This document shows, one piece after another, positions 34,190 to 46,376 of a DNA stretch of 64,000 nucleotides. Source of the stretch: Pseudofabraea citricarpa. Lineage: Eukaryota; Ascomycota; Leotiomycetes; Helotiales; Dermateaceae. The notes under the pieces are model-generated. The model made no database searches and was not told the DNA's origin. It saw only the letters and a list, made by a program, of their open reading frames with translations. Numbering within the stretch: position 1 is the stretch's first letter; each line of letters opens with the position of its first letter. The DNA lies in the NCBI GenBank assembly GCA_029641185.1, contig JAPWGK010000003.1:1488001-1552000 (forward strand). Reading direction: 5' to 3'. Position numbers and translations under genes: made by a program.

Positions 34190-37100
34190 ATTTGATGTAT
34201 ATATTCGAAGTACGTCAAAAGACTGTGTTGAAAATTGGAAGCTGGCAGATGAAGATGTCCCTGGGGATTCTCATGTCTTTTGTACCCAGACAGCCAGTGC
34301 CCCTTCCATGGTATCCACACAACCCATGTCGACACCCAACCTTCGATGGATTCACGGGGGCTGTTTCGCAGAATTTACGCTAAACTTAACGTAAATATAG
34401 AGATGCGGATTACGAATAACTGATTTCGCGTAGTATCTTTTAATAGCGCTTGCATTTCGACTGAACGTGAGAAACGCAATGCAGACAGGTCTAATTATAC
34501 AGAGAAAGAAAAATAATCAAACTTGACTTTTTAACCTTGTTAAAATAAGAGAAAAGAGTGCAGATATCTCTCGACGCGCGTTAAATAACGATAACCTACG
34601 AAGGGGATAAAAACTATGCTTTATTCCATTGGCCATGGGACATCCCTTTTTAGGAGGGTTCCCTGGCGCGTCGATTTTAGAGACGAAATATTTAGCCGAA
34701 AGGAGGTCGAACTGGCGACTGAGACGTGGAGAACAACTACCTGCCAAATGACCCCAGGAATCCAATAACGTTCTGGAAAGCGCAAGGAGATGATGATGTG
34801 CCATCCCTAGCTATGACAGGCCATCACCACCAAACGTTACAATGTGACCGTGGCGATGACTTGGCCATTGCGAGTGCGAGCCGCCCCATGGAGTCGCAAA
34901 AATCTGCAACCACCGCGAGGAATGCTGAAAGAGGCAGGATAATGCGCCAGAATGAGAGGGGCATGGAGACAAAAGAGCATTCGCTAGACCTCTTTGGATT
35001 CATCTGGTCAAGAGACAGTAACATCTGAGAAGGCTCTGCTGCCCATGTCCCAGCCTTGAGCAGGTATGGTTACCTGGTAGAGGACGCAGACCAGTAATCC
35101 GCCATGCATGCCTCCCGGCTCGGGGGTTATCGCGGAAGCATTCTGGCGTATGTTCCAGTGCTGCTGGCCAGTATGGTTCATCTGAAGTGTGCCGTGCTTG
35201 GATGGTGATGGTGATGGTAGTTCTAGTGCTGTTGATGCTGGGGGACTTGATTGTGACACAGAGGCACATGTTCGTTCGGCGGGTCGCTTGGCAAGGGCTC
35301 GAGTCGAAAGGCGTTTAGGACTTGCTGTTGCTCGCTACCCCCGAGATTATCAACCAAGGCTTCTTCGTGCATTCCATGGCTGGAGGGAGCTCATTGGTTA
35401 TGAAGTGTAATTGGGACTGGATAAATGCCTTTTTCCTATGCAGAAAAAGAGGCACAGATCTCCCTTTTCTCCTATTGTAGATCACGACCTGCCGCATTTG
35501 GCGAATGGCTCGGGCCAAACCTTATCACAACTCCCATTCTCCGAATCTCCCACGCTGCACGCCATCTTCCTTGAACGAGCACCAGGGTCAGGAGATTATC
35601 GACATCTTAAATTCGAACAAGCCGTGCCTACAAACCCTGAGCTGCGAGCACCGGATGACTATTCTCACAACCATCTCGAGTAACGTTACCAGTGCAATTG
35701 CCAGGGTCGAGTTAACCCAAGAGCCGAGTTGATAAGAGACGCGACGTGATCTCTCAGACAGCATCACGCGTCGTGAGGTGCGGGTCGGTACCTGGCAGGG
35801 AGTCGGTGTATGTATATCTGCCGGTTTGTTCTCTATGGGGAATGTATCTTTCGATGAATGTATGCTTGCGGTCTCTGTAAAGTCGTGGTTACATGCACTT
35901 AAAGAGATTCCAAAGCCTTCTGGGGAGCCGTTGAAGACTATCAAATCCACGGAGCTGCGGTTACGGATTTTGTTTGCTGCATGCTACCAATAGAGCTGAA
36001 GTTCAAAGCGTGGGAGGTACGGTACCTCGATTGCGAACGTAAAGGCCTTATCAAGCCAGTGCCTATATCAGGACTCTATTATATATAGCTCACGTGGCTT
36101 GCGGGCGGCTTACGTTGCTCATCTGACTTGCACGTACCTAGCTTACAGCGGGTGTGGCTTTTGGCTTATATGGTTTACCTAAGTTACACGTCCCTGACAA
36201 AGCTCTTGGCTTTGATTCGATGTGGCTAACAATAAGGAAAAGAGGCGTAGAAATCTTCAGAACTTTTTCATATTTTATGTTTTAGTTTTCTTTTGAATGA
36301 ATATATGGGATGTGATGATTCCATCTACTTGGATGAATTCTTTTAGGGAGATATATAAGGACACTCAGTTAGTGACTTAATTGGATTTTGATCTGGACTT
36401 GAAGAAAGCCTAGTCACGTGTACCACATATGTATTTGTAGCTTGAAAGTTGCTGTTGTCTTCTGTAAACTAAGCCTTAAAGCTACCTCAAAATCAAGTTT
36501 AATATCATAAGTACTGAAAGATCATTCTAAAAAGTAGACAACCTCCATTTGAGCTAGAGCATGTTAGACACCACGTGATTTTGACCGACGCAAACATTTC
36601 CAAGTCTAGTAAAGATAGAACATTAGATAGTTTAGATTTGTAACTGCATGCCAACTATATACGATCTTAATATATTCTGATCCAAGCTTGTTTTTGACCT
36701 GAATGTATCGAATATCAACACCTTCCTCCATTCTAGCACGTACATCAATAGACCAGTGATATAACCATGGCAGCGATTCATAGCAGAACATGATTCTCTT
36801 CGGAAATAAGCTAATGTCAGCAGATTATATCGGCCCAAGAGGCTGAAGCAATAATGATGAATCTTAAATGCAAGACACAAAGGGAACGATATCTGATCAC
36901 GTGTTAGATTTTTTGTGATGGCCAATAGTGCCTTGTAAGACTACCATCTAGGAACAAGCACAACTACTAAGTTTCAACGACAACAGTGAGAGATTATTAG
37001 TTCTTGACAGAGGAATTGTAACGGGTTTCAAAATCTGCCATCGAGTGCGAACAACGACAAATATTTCGTCTGTCAAGGCCAATCGTGTTGTCAAAATGAA

Positions 37101-38271
37101 TTAAAATTGTATGGTACCGAACGCATACAACTCTGGAAATCATGCGGAACCAGTTTGTGTGCTTAATACTCGAAGAAATAGAGAAAAGAAAAGGGGAAGA
37201 GTATAAGGAATGGAAACCCAGCCTCTATTTAATTCTCGAGGTGGCTATTTCGAGTCGCGAGTATTTTAAGCGACCACAATGGTGTTTGAAAATAAATAAG
37301 CGATGGCGAAAGTTTGATGCTTGAAAGAAGTTACACTGCATACGCTTCGCAATGCAGCGGGCCATGTTTTTTTCATTATCAGCCAAAGTATTAAACACCG
37401 AAGGATAAGTATTGTTTTGTGGAGACGGAGGATGAAGGAGGGGCCTTGGGAGACTTGAGCCGAGGCTGTTTGAAGAAACTGGGTCTGGTATAATAAATGT
37501 CTAGTTCTCTCATGCTCTTCTGAGAAATGGGGCCGAGTACTATTGATATTATTGATGGCGATCTCTTGGTGGCTCCTGGGTATGGTTGGTTCGGGTTCGC
37601 CTGTGGATCATTTATTTCTGTTTGTCCTCGCAGAGCCCCGTCGTGATGGTCTTCAGCCTCGGCATCACCGGGGACGCCTTGCTGATCGGGCCAGCCGCGG
37701 GGCCCGTCGGCAGTTCACAAGCCAAATATCGTAGTCACAGCCAGTCACAGCCACGCGAAAGCCACCCTGAATCGGGGTCATATTGATCCGCATCGGAAGA
37801 TCGGTGGTGCAGAACCTTAAATGCTCGCTTGTCTGTTGTCCTGATATCATTTTGCTTGGGCTGCGACACCAACCTTATTCTACAAACACAAATCCATGTG
37901 CCACGACTGGAGGAAACGCAAGCACGGCGATCTCATCATGCCTCGCATCCCACCACTCCTGCACTCTGCACTCCTGCACTCGTCGCTTATGTCATTCATG
38001 TGCCTGTGTTTAGTGTGAAGTGCGGCAAAACATCCCGCCCACACGTCCTGCTAACCCCTAATACGGGTTGCCTGTTATGAATGGCGTTGTTGGCTGCTCC
38101 TGCAGAGCGACGTAGGTAGGTCGGTCCCGTTGAGGATCCTCTTCCGTTGCACAATTCATTCATGCACCGACTCCGTCTTCCTCCAGAGCCACCTCTGGTA
38201 TATTAAACACCCTCTTTCCACCTCTTCTGTTTTCCTTCCAGCAATTGCACTGCCTATTACTCTTCTTCATC
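34190..38271. other. 4-kb gene-poor region
   Basis: The longest stretch without a convincing gene. Open frames of 60-120 codons occur at 34517-35028, 35000-35269 and 35588-35950 on the minus strand, but none has a recognisable domain or clear splice partners. Short repeats are visible: GGTGAT triplets near 35204, CACTCCTGCA copies near 37965-37980, and AGTCACAGCC copies near 37732-37752. The last ~300 bp are pyrimidine-rich and belong to the CYP505 promoter. Confidence 0.4.
38199..38207 (+). promoter_or_regulatory. TATA-like element upstream of the CYP505 gene
   Basis: TATATTAAA lies 65 bp upstream of the start codon at 38272 and is followed by a pyrimidine-rich tract, an arrangement frequent in strongly expressed filamentous fungal promoters. 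The assignment rests on position and sequence only. Confidence 0.4.
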
Positions 38272-41200
38272 ATGACCGAGACAATTCCTGGCCCTCCAGG
38301 TCTACCTATTCTGGGTAACCTGAACGATATTGACCCAGCAGACACCATTCACAGCTTAGGACGTCTGGCAGACCTTTATGGTGCGTTGTTCGAACGAATT
38401 GCTAGCTAAGCATACAGCTAACCACTCCCTACCCAGGCCCCATCTTCAAACTCACACTCGGGGGAGAGGAGAAACTTTTCGTGTCCAGTCATGCCCTCCT
38501 CAACGAGCTCTGCGACGAGAAACGATTTACCAAGATTGTAGCAGGTGCATTGGGCCAGATCCGAAATGGTGTTGAAGATGGTCTTTTCACGGCTCATGCG
38601 GGGGAACACAATTGGGAGGTGGCACATAGAGTTCTCATGCCGGGTACGTCCTCGCTCTCAATGTCACCCACATAAGTGCTAATGAGAATGGTTTTCTACA
38701 GCATTCGGACCCCTTTCGATACGATCCATGTACGACGAGATGCACGATATAGCTTCACAATTGGTTGTCAAATGGGCTAGATTCGGTCCCAAGGAGAAGA
38801 TTCATGTCACCGATGATTTTACACGCCTGACTCTGGATTCAATTGCTTTGTAGGTAATATGGCATATTCGTGACGGCTCGGACGCTGACTATGGGGGCAG
38901 GTGTGCGATGGACACGCGGTTCAACAGTTTCTATCACGAAGAAATGCACCCATTTGTCGATGCCATGGTTGGCTTATTATCGGAATCAGCAAATCGCGCA
39001 AACAGACCTGGCTTTGCGAACTACTTCATGCGATCGTCCCAGCACAAATATGATGCAGATATCGCATTTCTGAAGAAAGTCGCCGGGGATGTTCTTGCAG
39101 AACGAAGAGCTCATCCAAACGATAAGAAGGATCTTCTAAACGCCATGGTGAAAGGGCGAGATCCGAAGACAGGCGAAGGCTTAACGGATGCAAGCATTCT
39201 GAATAACATGATCACTTTCTTGATCGCAGGTACGGTAACTGTTCACGTCTGGAGAAGCTGAGCTGATTTTTTTTAGGACACGAGACAACCAGTGGCATGC
39301 TCTCATTTCTTTTCTACAACCTCCTGAAAACACCATCTGCGTATCAGATGGCACAACGTCAGGTTGATGAAGTTGTTGGACGTGGACCCGTCACAATCGA
39401 GCACATGTCAAAACTGCCCTATATTGAGGCTTGTCTCCGGGAAACACTCAGACTCACACCCACGGCTCCGGCGTTTTCTCTCCAACCCAAGCCAGATACC
39501 ACCGAAGAGCCAATCATAATTGGCGGTGGGAAGTACGAGGTCAAGAAGGGGCAAGCAATCGTTTGTCTCTTAAGCAAGGCACATCAGGATCCTGCTGTCT
39601 ATGGAGATGACGCAGAGCTTTTCAAACCTGAGCGAATGCTGGATGAGCCTTTTTCCAAGCTTCCTCCCAACTCCTGGAAGCCCTTTGGCAATGGAATGCG
39701 AGGTTGCATTGGAAGACCTTTCGCTTGGCAAGAAGCCATCCTTACTGTGGCCATGCTTCTACAGAACTTCAATTTCCGCCTCGACGACCCAAGCTATCAA
39801 CTTTGGATAAAACAAACTCTTACTATCAAGCCTAAGGACTTCTTTATGCACGCAACTCTTAGAGATCACATCGATCCAATTAACTTGGAGAAGATACTAC
39901 ATAATGATGCTTCACAAGTCGTTGCGCAGTCCGACAAGAAGAGAGCGAGCCTTGTATTATCAGATGGTAAAACCAAAAAACCGATGAGTATTCTTTACGG
40001 ATCCAATGCTGGCACATGTGAAGCACTCGCTCAAACTCTAGCTAGAGTAGCTTCGGGACATGGATACCAAGCGGAGGTAGAGCCTCTTGATACTGCCGTC
40101 GACAACGTGCCCAAAGATCAGCCGGTGATTCTGATTTCTGCTAGCTATGAGGGACAGCCTCCAGACAATGCGGCCCACTTTGCACAGTGGTTGGAGAATC
40201 TCGAAGGGGGAAAACGCTTAGAGGGAGTCAAATATGCAGTTTTTGGATGTGGTAATCGTGAGTTGTTACCTAGTTTCTTCCCAGGGAATTTAATCACTAA
40301 CTTTTGCAGATGACTGGGTAACAACATTCCACAAAGTCCCCAAGTTCCTGGATAGCGCCTTCGAGAAAAATGGTGCAACACGTATTACCAGTGCTGGCCT
40401 CGGAGATGTTGCAGCTGGTGATATTTTCAACGACTTCGACAAATGGCAGGACGAAAAGTTGTGGCCAGAATTGGGAGGCGAAGGCGATATCAGCAGTGAG
40501 GCTACTTTGGAGATTGATATTGACACAGATTCACGGCGCTCCAAATTAAGACAAGATGTGAAAGAAGCTGTCATCATCAGCAACGAAATCCTGACTGCCG
40601 AGGGAGTGCCAGAGAAGCGCCACATCGCATTGAAGCTTCCAAGTGGTGTGACCTACAAAGCTGGTGATTACTTGGCCGTGCTCCCCATAAACCACTCCAA
40701 AACCATTCGCCGAGTTTTGAAGCACTACGGCCTTCCCTGGGATGCTGTTCTCACGATTAAATCTGGAGCAAACACTACGCTCCCTTCAGATCATCCAATA
40801 TCAGCGATGGATCTTCTTGGGGCATATGTTGAGCTAGGTCAGCCGGCTACCCGAAAGGTGTGTATCAGTTTATATGTTTGTCGAGTGATCGCTAATAACC
40901 TCCTCAGAATATCGCCAAGATTGCGACCAGCACTCCAGATGCAGAGGTTCAAGCCAAACTAAAGGCTCTTGCAGGACCAGAGTTCGAGACCGAAATTACA
41001 AACAAACGTCTATCGCCTCTGGATCTCCTTGAGAAATACCCTTCGGCCAGACTGCCATTTGCAGACTATCTTGCGATGCTCCCACCCATGCGAATTCGCC
41101 AGTACTCAATATCCTCATCGCCACTAGCGGATCCTACTGTTGCCACTTTGACCTGGGCTGTCCTCGATACAGAGCACCAGGGCAAAGATGGCAAGAGATA

Positions 41201-41783
41201 CATTGGAGTTGCCTCAAATTATCTTTCTAGTGTCGAGGAACATGATCGCATTCATGTGGCTGTCAAACCTAGCCACGGCACTTTCCACCCCCCAAGTGAT
41301 ATTGAGAACACTCCTGTTATCATGTTGTGTGCTGGAACTGGCCTTGCTCCCTTCCGTGGTTTTGTGGAAGAGCGGGCCAAGCAGCACAAAGCCGGACGAA
41401 AATTAGCACCGGCTTATTTGTTTATTGGTTGCAAGCATCCCAAAAAGGACAAGCTGTTTGATGCTGAGCTGACACAGTGGGAGAAGGATGGAGTAGTCAG
41501 CTTGTTTTATGCATACTCCGAAGCCACGGAACAATCCAAGGGATGCCGATACGTCCAAGAACGATTATGGGAAGAGCGTGAGGCTATGAAAGAAGTATTC
41601 AACGATGGTGCAAAGTTGTACGTTTGCGGAAGCGCTCGTGTTGGAGAAGGAGTTGCTGCCACGACAAAGAAGATATACCAAGAAGGTGCTGCAGCTCTTG
41701 GAAAACCAAAGACTGATGAGCAAGTTGATGAGTGGTTCCAGGGCATCAAGGGAGAAAGATTTTCTACTGACGTTTTCACATGA
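38272..41783 (+). CDS. CYP505: CYP505-type self-sufficient P450:reductase fusion
   Basis: A fused cytochrome P450-NADPH P450 reductase of 1065 residues, the P450foxy/BM3 type that catalyses subterminal hydroxylation of fatty acids. Exons are 38272..38380, 38437..38643, 38702..38849, 38901..39229, 39277..40257, 40310..40857 and 40908..41783. All phases agree. The P450 part begins at [13 protein letters not shown] with no membrane anchor. It has the I-helix AGHETTSG (across intron 4), ExxR ([10 protein letters not shown]), and the heme loop [17 protein letters not shown]. The linker leads into the FMN-binding flavodoxin motif [18 protein letters not shown], then the FAD-binding RQYSISSSP and the NADPH-binding [18 protein letters not shown]. 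Length and order are complete for the family, so the enzyme should be functional and cytosolic. Its 3' end faces the interrupted SDR gene. A TATA-like element is at 38199. Confidence 0.95.
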
Positions 41784-42335
41784 TTAACGACTTTATGTTT
41801 ATAGTGCTTGCGTTAAAAAATTGAGCGATCATTTATTCTTATTTTTACGTTGAATGGTGTCAACCATGTACCGAGTGAAATTTCAGAATGAGTCTTAACG
41901 TGATCTGAGAACATACGTACAATCCTTGCCGTCACATTTCAGAACTCGACATGATCACATATCACTCAATCCATGTTTAACTAACTACAAGTGCTGAGAT
42001 GCTTAGCAATATACAGGCTACGGCTACTTGAGCAGCTACTTGAGCAAGCGTCCTCCATTTGTATCAATAGTTGAGCCCGTGATAAACTTATCCTTCATGA
42101 TATAGATGTACGCTTCAGCAGTATCTTCTGGCTTTCCAACGACTCCCGTCAGAGTAGCAGCCGCAAAACCCGCCAGAATCTGAGGGAGCTTCTCAGCACC
42201 CAAACTATCAAACAGCTCGGTATGGATAGCCCCAGGAGATACCATGTTGACCCTCAAAGGCTGCAGATCAACCGCAAGTCCACGCACCAATCCCTGGATC
42301 GCACCTCCCACGCCTGCCACCACCGCCCAGCCCGG

Positions 42336-42461
42336 TGTAGCAAGGGTTGAATAGGTTGTGTGAAATGATTGTCTGGGTGGTTGGAGAGAGAAGAACTCCT
42401 GTTACGGAGGAGGAACTTAAATACAGGCAATAGCGCTAGTACGCGCTCCTTCCGTGCTACA
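42336..42461 (-). repeat. Terminal repeat, left copy (126 bp)
   Basis: Begins TGTAGCAAGG and ends GTGCTACA on the plus strand, with intact inverted termini. It differs from the right copy at roughly seven positions. On the minus strand this is the downstream (3') LTR and carries a TATTTAAG box at about 42415-42422. Confidence 0.88.
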
Positions 42462-43090
42462 CTCACCCACGTATCCTCCACCAAGAAAAGTGATTCCCAT
42501 ATACCCCTCCAAAACGAAGCTATTCCCAGCTTATCCTCTGCAAGAACCTGCCTCTCCTGTTCCTTGTCATCTCAGGTATTCCTCCCGTACGGATCACGCG
42601 CCGTAGTAACTCTCCAGATTCCTCTTCCTTAATTCCCGCTTCGTTCAGAGCAGCTAGCTTCCCCAGCCCGTTCTACCCTCCGTTCCATCCATCCAGCCCT
42701 GTATACTTCCTTCACGATCTTCCATTCTTCAGAAGCCCAAATCTTTATGGTTCCTAGCCCCGGTTCACTCCCGTTGCCTCAGATATATAGCCCGCGTGTA
42801 ATAAGAGTCCGAATAGAACGCGTACCGTAGCTTTGCGTACTCGAAAAAAGATATCCTCGTAAAAATCGTAATCGTAAAATCGCTCGTAGGGAATCGTGTT
42901 CGTACTAGATTACGTACCGTAGTACTTGTCGTGTGAGAAGGTAGTTGCGCGTGCAGATAATAGGGAACGACTGAAAAGTTGAAAATACTAAAAACGACTG
43001 AAAAGCGACTGAAATCGAAGATATACTTGAAAATAGAGCGAATATCGTTGTCCCATTGACACAGAGCCTATGCCTGGCATTGGTTACCAG

Positions 43091-43217
43091 TATGGCAAGG
43101 GTTGAATAGGTTGTGTGAAATAATTGTCTGGGTGGTTGGAGAAGAGAAAGGCTCCTGTTACGGAGGAGGAGCTTAAATACAGGCAATAGCGCTAGTACGC
43201 GCTCCTTCCGTGCTACA
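43091..43217 (-). repeat. Terminal repeat, right copy (127 bp)
   Basis: Matches the left copy over its whole length. Its inner terminus is altered (TATGGCA instead of TGTAGCA), while the outer terminus TGCTACA is intact. On the minus strand this is the upstream (5') LTR. The substitutions between copies indicate that the insertion is not very recent. Confidence 0.88.
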
Positions 43218-43704
43218 CCGGTCGCGGTTTATCCGTATTCGTGCCCCCGGTTAGCGTCAAAGAGCTTCCCGGCCCGGGGACGATAAACTCGGGTAGGAGT
43301 TTAGCTAGGACTGCCGAGCCAATGAATCGCACGGTGCTGGCGCGGAAGAAGAGGTCGGCGGTGAATTCGGTGATGGGCTTATTATCCAGACCGTCGCCGG
43401 CGGTCATGACGACGTGGTCCAGCTTGGCCGTGGTCGTGGCGGATTCGAGCAACTTCCGTACATTGGCCTCTTGTGTTTCAATCTTTGATAGGTCACATGT
43501 GTGCCCGTGGATGTTGGAAGTCTGCTGTGGGTACGCTTCTCGAAGACGGGTTAAGGCCCTCTGTAGTTTCTCTTCGCTCGAGCCAGATATTGTCACGTTG
43601 GCACCGAACTCGACTGCGGCTTCTGCGACGCCGAAACCAATCCCGGATGTTCCCCCTAGGATTACGATATTGTTTTTCGCGAGCTTGGTGGTGTATTTGG
43701 ACAT

Positions 43705-46376
43705 TGTTTACTTGGAATTTGTAGAAGATGGACTAAGTGAGCGAGTCAAGAGAGTAGTGTGAAGGAAGAGTATTATAAATTCATCGAGGGACGAAGGTAA
43801 TTATAACTCTGGGGATTCCTTTTCAAAAAATGATAATAATATGAAGATAGATATATTTCATAGTTAGTTTATCAGGAGAGATGGAGATAAAGTATGTTAT
43901 GTCCATGATTCCGACCGGGCGTAAGCTCTATCCTGCGTACGATTGGCTCCGTCCCCACCTATTCGGTCGCTTATAAACCTGCCTCGCTATAATTCCGCAT
44001 CGCACGCCAGAGCTGCATACGGCGTACTTTTCTGTCAGGGTCGGGATAACATTGTAGAAGGTATAGCAAGGCGGTTGGTAAGCGTGCCAAGCATACTTGA
44101 TAATATCGTGCGGGGAGATTTCAGACATGATGTGGTGTACACGAAGTACCTACCTAAGCGAGGAATTTCAACGTTCCCTTGGGTAGTTTGACGTAAAAGT
44201 TACACCATAGGAAGTATGGCATTTGTAATGTCGATATTCAAGATCTTATAATCTTGGGCTTGATGAGGATTTAATTCCATGCTGCCAGCTTGGTGTCTGG
44301 AGTGTAAGTATGCATTTTCTCGCTCTCCACCTCCCGTGAAATAAAAAACCAATAAAAAAGAGTACCTAGGTAGGTAACAGGATTCCTGCGGCGGTATTAA
44401 TGCTACTAGGTATGGTACTATCAATGATAGATTCTATCATTGAGTTGTAGCAGTAGCTTCGGAATAAAGACATAGGCGGAATGAGGAAGTGCTATAACTA
44501 CCTAACGAGTATCGGAAGTGATGTAAGAGCTACAAAGAGACCTCAGGCTTCCTAGTTGGATTACCAATAACTGCGCACATGTTCCTATAATGAATAGTTG
44601 TCAAATATTAATATTTCACAGGGTAATTAGCTGAGCTTATGCTGGCTATAATATGGTAGTTATAATATTAAATTGATTCTTTGGGCAGTAACATATTAAC
44701 TATACTCTGCCATACAAAGTCATATATGATGTCAATTTTAGACTTCAAAATGGGGTTTAAAAGTTATAAAAGCCACGTATTAGCGATATTAAATTGTTGG
44801 AGCTTACGAGGCAATCTTAGAAGAATAATTATGTTGCTGTTAATAAGCATTGGTCAAGATTTTGGTTTATATCTAGCCGTTGTTATAGAGACAGATTTCT
44901 TGCAATTTCTTTACCTGTAAATCAGTAGGGGCTAGCTATAGAAGATATATAAATCCTCGATTAGAATGACACGGTGTATCGCTAAGTTAGAGTTAGCCCG
45001 TAGATATATATATAAAAGACTCAATATTTTGCCCTAGGAAGAGTCACGTTCATTGCAGAAGAGAACCCACCAGACAAAGTTTATGGACATCTTGCTTTAC
45101 AGTAGAATTTAGCGAGCATAGGCTTTACCACAGATATTTATTAAATTCTATTAGTGTAAAGCTTTATCAAACTGATCCCTACGATTGGCTTAACCTTACT
45201 CATAGTTATTATATTTGTAGCATATTGATTAGGAATATTTGCGGAGGGACGTAAAAGAATAGACTTTGACTTCTCTTTAGAACAAAACTGGTCCGTATTA
45301 TGGTTTCCAGACAAAGACCAAGAAATTGGAACCTTACTAATATATTTCGCATAGGGATAAATATCCGAGATATGGTTAAACATTTAGACCATCTAGAGAT
45401 ATTCTTCATGGCATAGTCTTTCGAATACTTACGGAGAGGTAAGTGTCGCTTTTGTCTACTAGCAACATCTTTCGCGAGTGCCTGTTAATATAATGCGACA
45501 GGTGGTGCTAATATAAGCATGAGAGATGTACTGTTTATTCTGCTTGGTTATACTCTGCGAAATTTTAACCTCGATACTAGTTGCTATTATGATTTCCTTG
45601 GAAAGATGGACGTTGAATGAATGATAGAGAAGTTGAGGCAGGGCTGGTCAAGGGAAACACTTTGAGATATAGGATTAAAACGTTGATTTATCATCAGAAA
45701 GGTAAAATAAGCACGACAGCTTCTTGGAAAGCACTGGCGGAGTAGAAATTTATAGCTTCATGAAGTATTGATGTCAAAATGAGGGGATAACATGAGTGGG
45801 GCTGGCAGATAACCGTTATGCACGACCTTAAAGAAGGTCAAAAGACCTTCGGATAGCCCAATAGTCTAGAGTGTAAACATATTGGAGAACTAAAACGATA
45901 AATCCTGTTATAATTTCTATCGGTTTGGAAGCTTTTGATCGTGCTGAAGCAAATTCACGCAAATTAATTGATGCAATGAGCGAGAGACCTTGATCTAGAA
46001 CCCTTCGGATAATTGCCCCCTGTACTCCGTCCATGTCAGCAAGCTGCACCAAGTCCCTTGATGCAAAAGTTCCTTGTCAACAGCATGCTTCCAAGATCTA
46101 GCTAGAATCAATCGGATATTGCTGCATTGGAAAGCTCCGAGATACGATCGAATCAAAGAAGCCACCAGCGCTTACAGGCACGTGCAGCATGCTTGGAACC
46201 CTTTTCATTTTTTGTACATTAACCAGTAACCAGCCACCCAGGTGTCTGTTTTCCGTCGAAATTTTTGGGTCCTCTCGAGCTCATTCTGCTAAGCTGAAGC
46301 ACCGTTTGACTTGGTGGCACATTTGGGTTTTTAATTCTACTTTGTTTTCCTATAAGGTCATCCTCACATTTTCAGC
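43705..46376. other. AT-rich gene-poor region
   Basis: About 2.7 kb between the SDR start and the tyrosinase start. The first ~200 bp should hold the SDR promoter. From about 44580 to 45700 the sequence is strongly AT-rich with many stops in all frames, and I find no intact protein or transposon signature. Short palindromic or repeated bits occur, such as CTATCAATGATAGATTCTAT near 44418. It may be decayed repeat DNA. Confidence 0.4.

Larger units (their letters stand above)
42336..43217 (-). mobile_element. TRIM-like non-autonomous LTR element inserted in the SDR gene
   Basis: An 882-bp insertion bounded by TGTAGCA at 42336 and its inverse TGCTACA at 43211-43217, the TG...CA termini of LTR elements. 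CCGG at 42332-42335 and 43218-43221 is a 4-bp target duplication. The host reading frame is recovered exactly when the element and one copy are removed. The terminal direct repeats are 42336..42461 and 43091..43217. The internal part of about 630 bp has no gag or pol coding signature. Read on the minus strand, each repeat has a TATTTAAG box. The internal region then begins with a TGGTAACC-containing stretch (about 43080-43090) that could be a primer-binding site. Small size and lack of coding fit terminal-repeat retrotransposons in miniature. Mobilisation would have depended on another element. Confidence 0.85.
42036..43704 (-). pseudogene. Short-chain dehydrogenase/reductase split by an LTR-type insertion
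   Basis: The N-terminal half is 43704..43218 and the C-terminal half is 42331..42036. Removing the inserted 882 bp plus one 4-bp target copy leaves a continuous 783-bp frame (260 aa), a normal SDR length. The Rossmann dinucleotide motif is GGTSGIGFG near residue 18. NAG-equivalent and helix segments follow (MTAGDGLDNKPITEF). The C-half has LAVDLQPLRVNMVSPGAIHT. The usual catalytic Tyr-x3-Lys is not visible at its normal position, where the sequence reads GWAVVAGVGGAIQG. The uninterrupted protein may therefore already have been an atypical SDR, as is seen in one fungal subgroup. As it stands, translation from the ATG at 43704 stops just inside the insertion. Splicing out of the element cannot be excluded without RNA data. 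Confidence 0.85.

Noticed and set aside
35588..35950. 120-codon minus-strand frame as a gene
   Set aside because: No recognisable motif, no splice partners and surrounding sequence with many stops; evidence is insufficient.
42905..43186. 93-codon open frame within the LTR element as a gag-like gene
   Set aside because: It overlaps the terminal repeat, is low in complexity and shows no zinc knuckle or other gag/pol motif.
43241..43762. 173-codon plus-strand frame
   Set aside because: Antisense shadow of the N-terminal half of the SDR gene.
44580..45700. Degraded transposon in the AT-rich block
   Set aside because: AT-rich composition alone is not evidence. No terminal repeats or transposase/reverse transcriptase remnants could be read.
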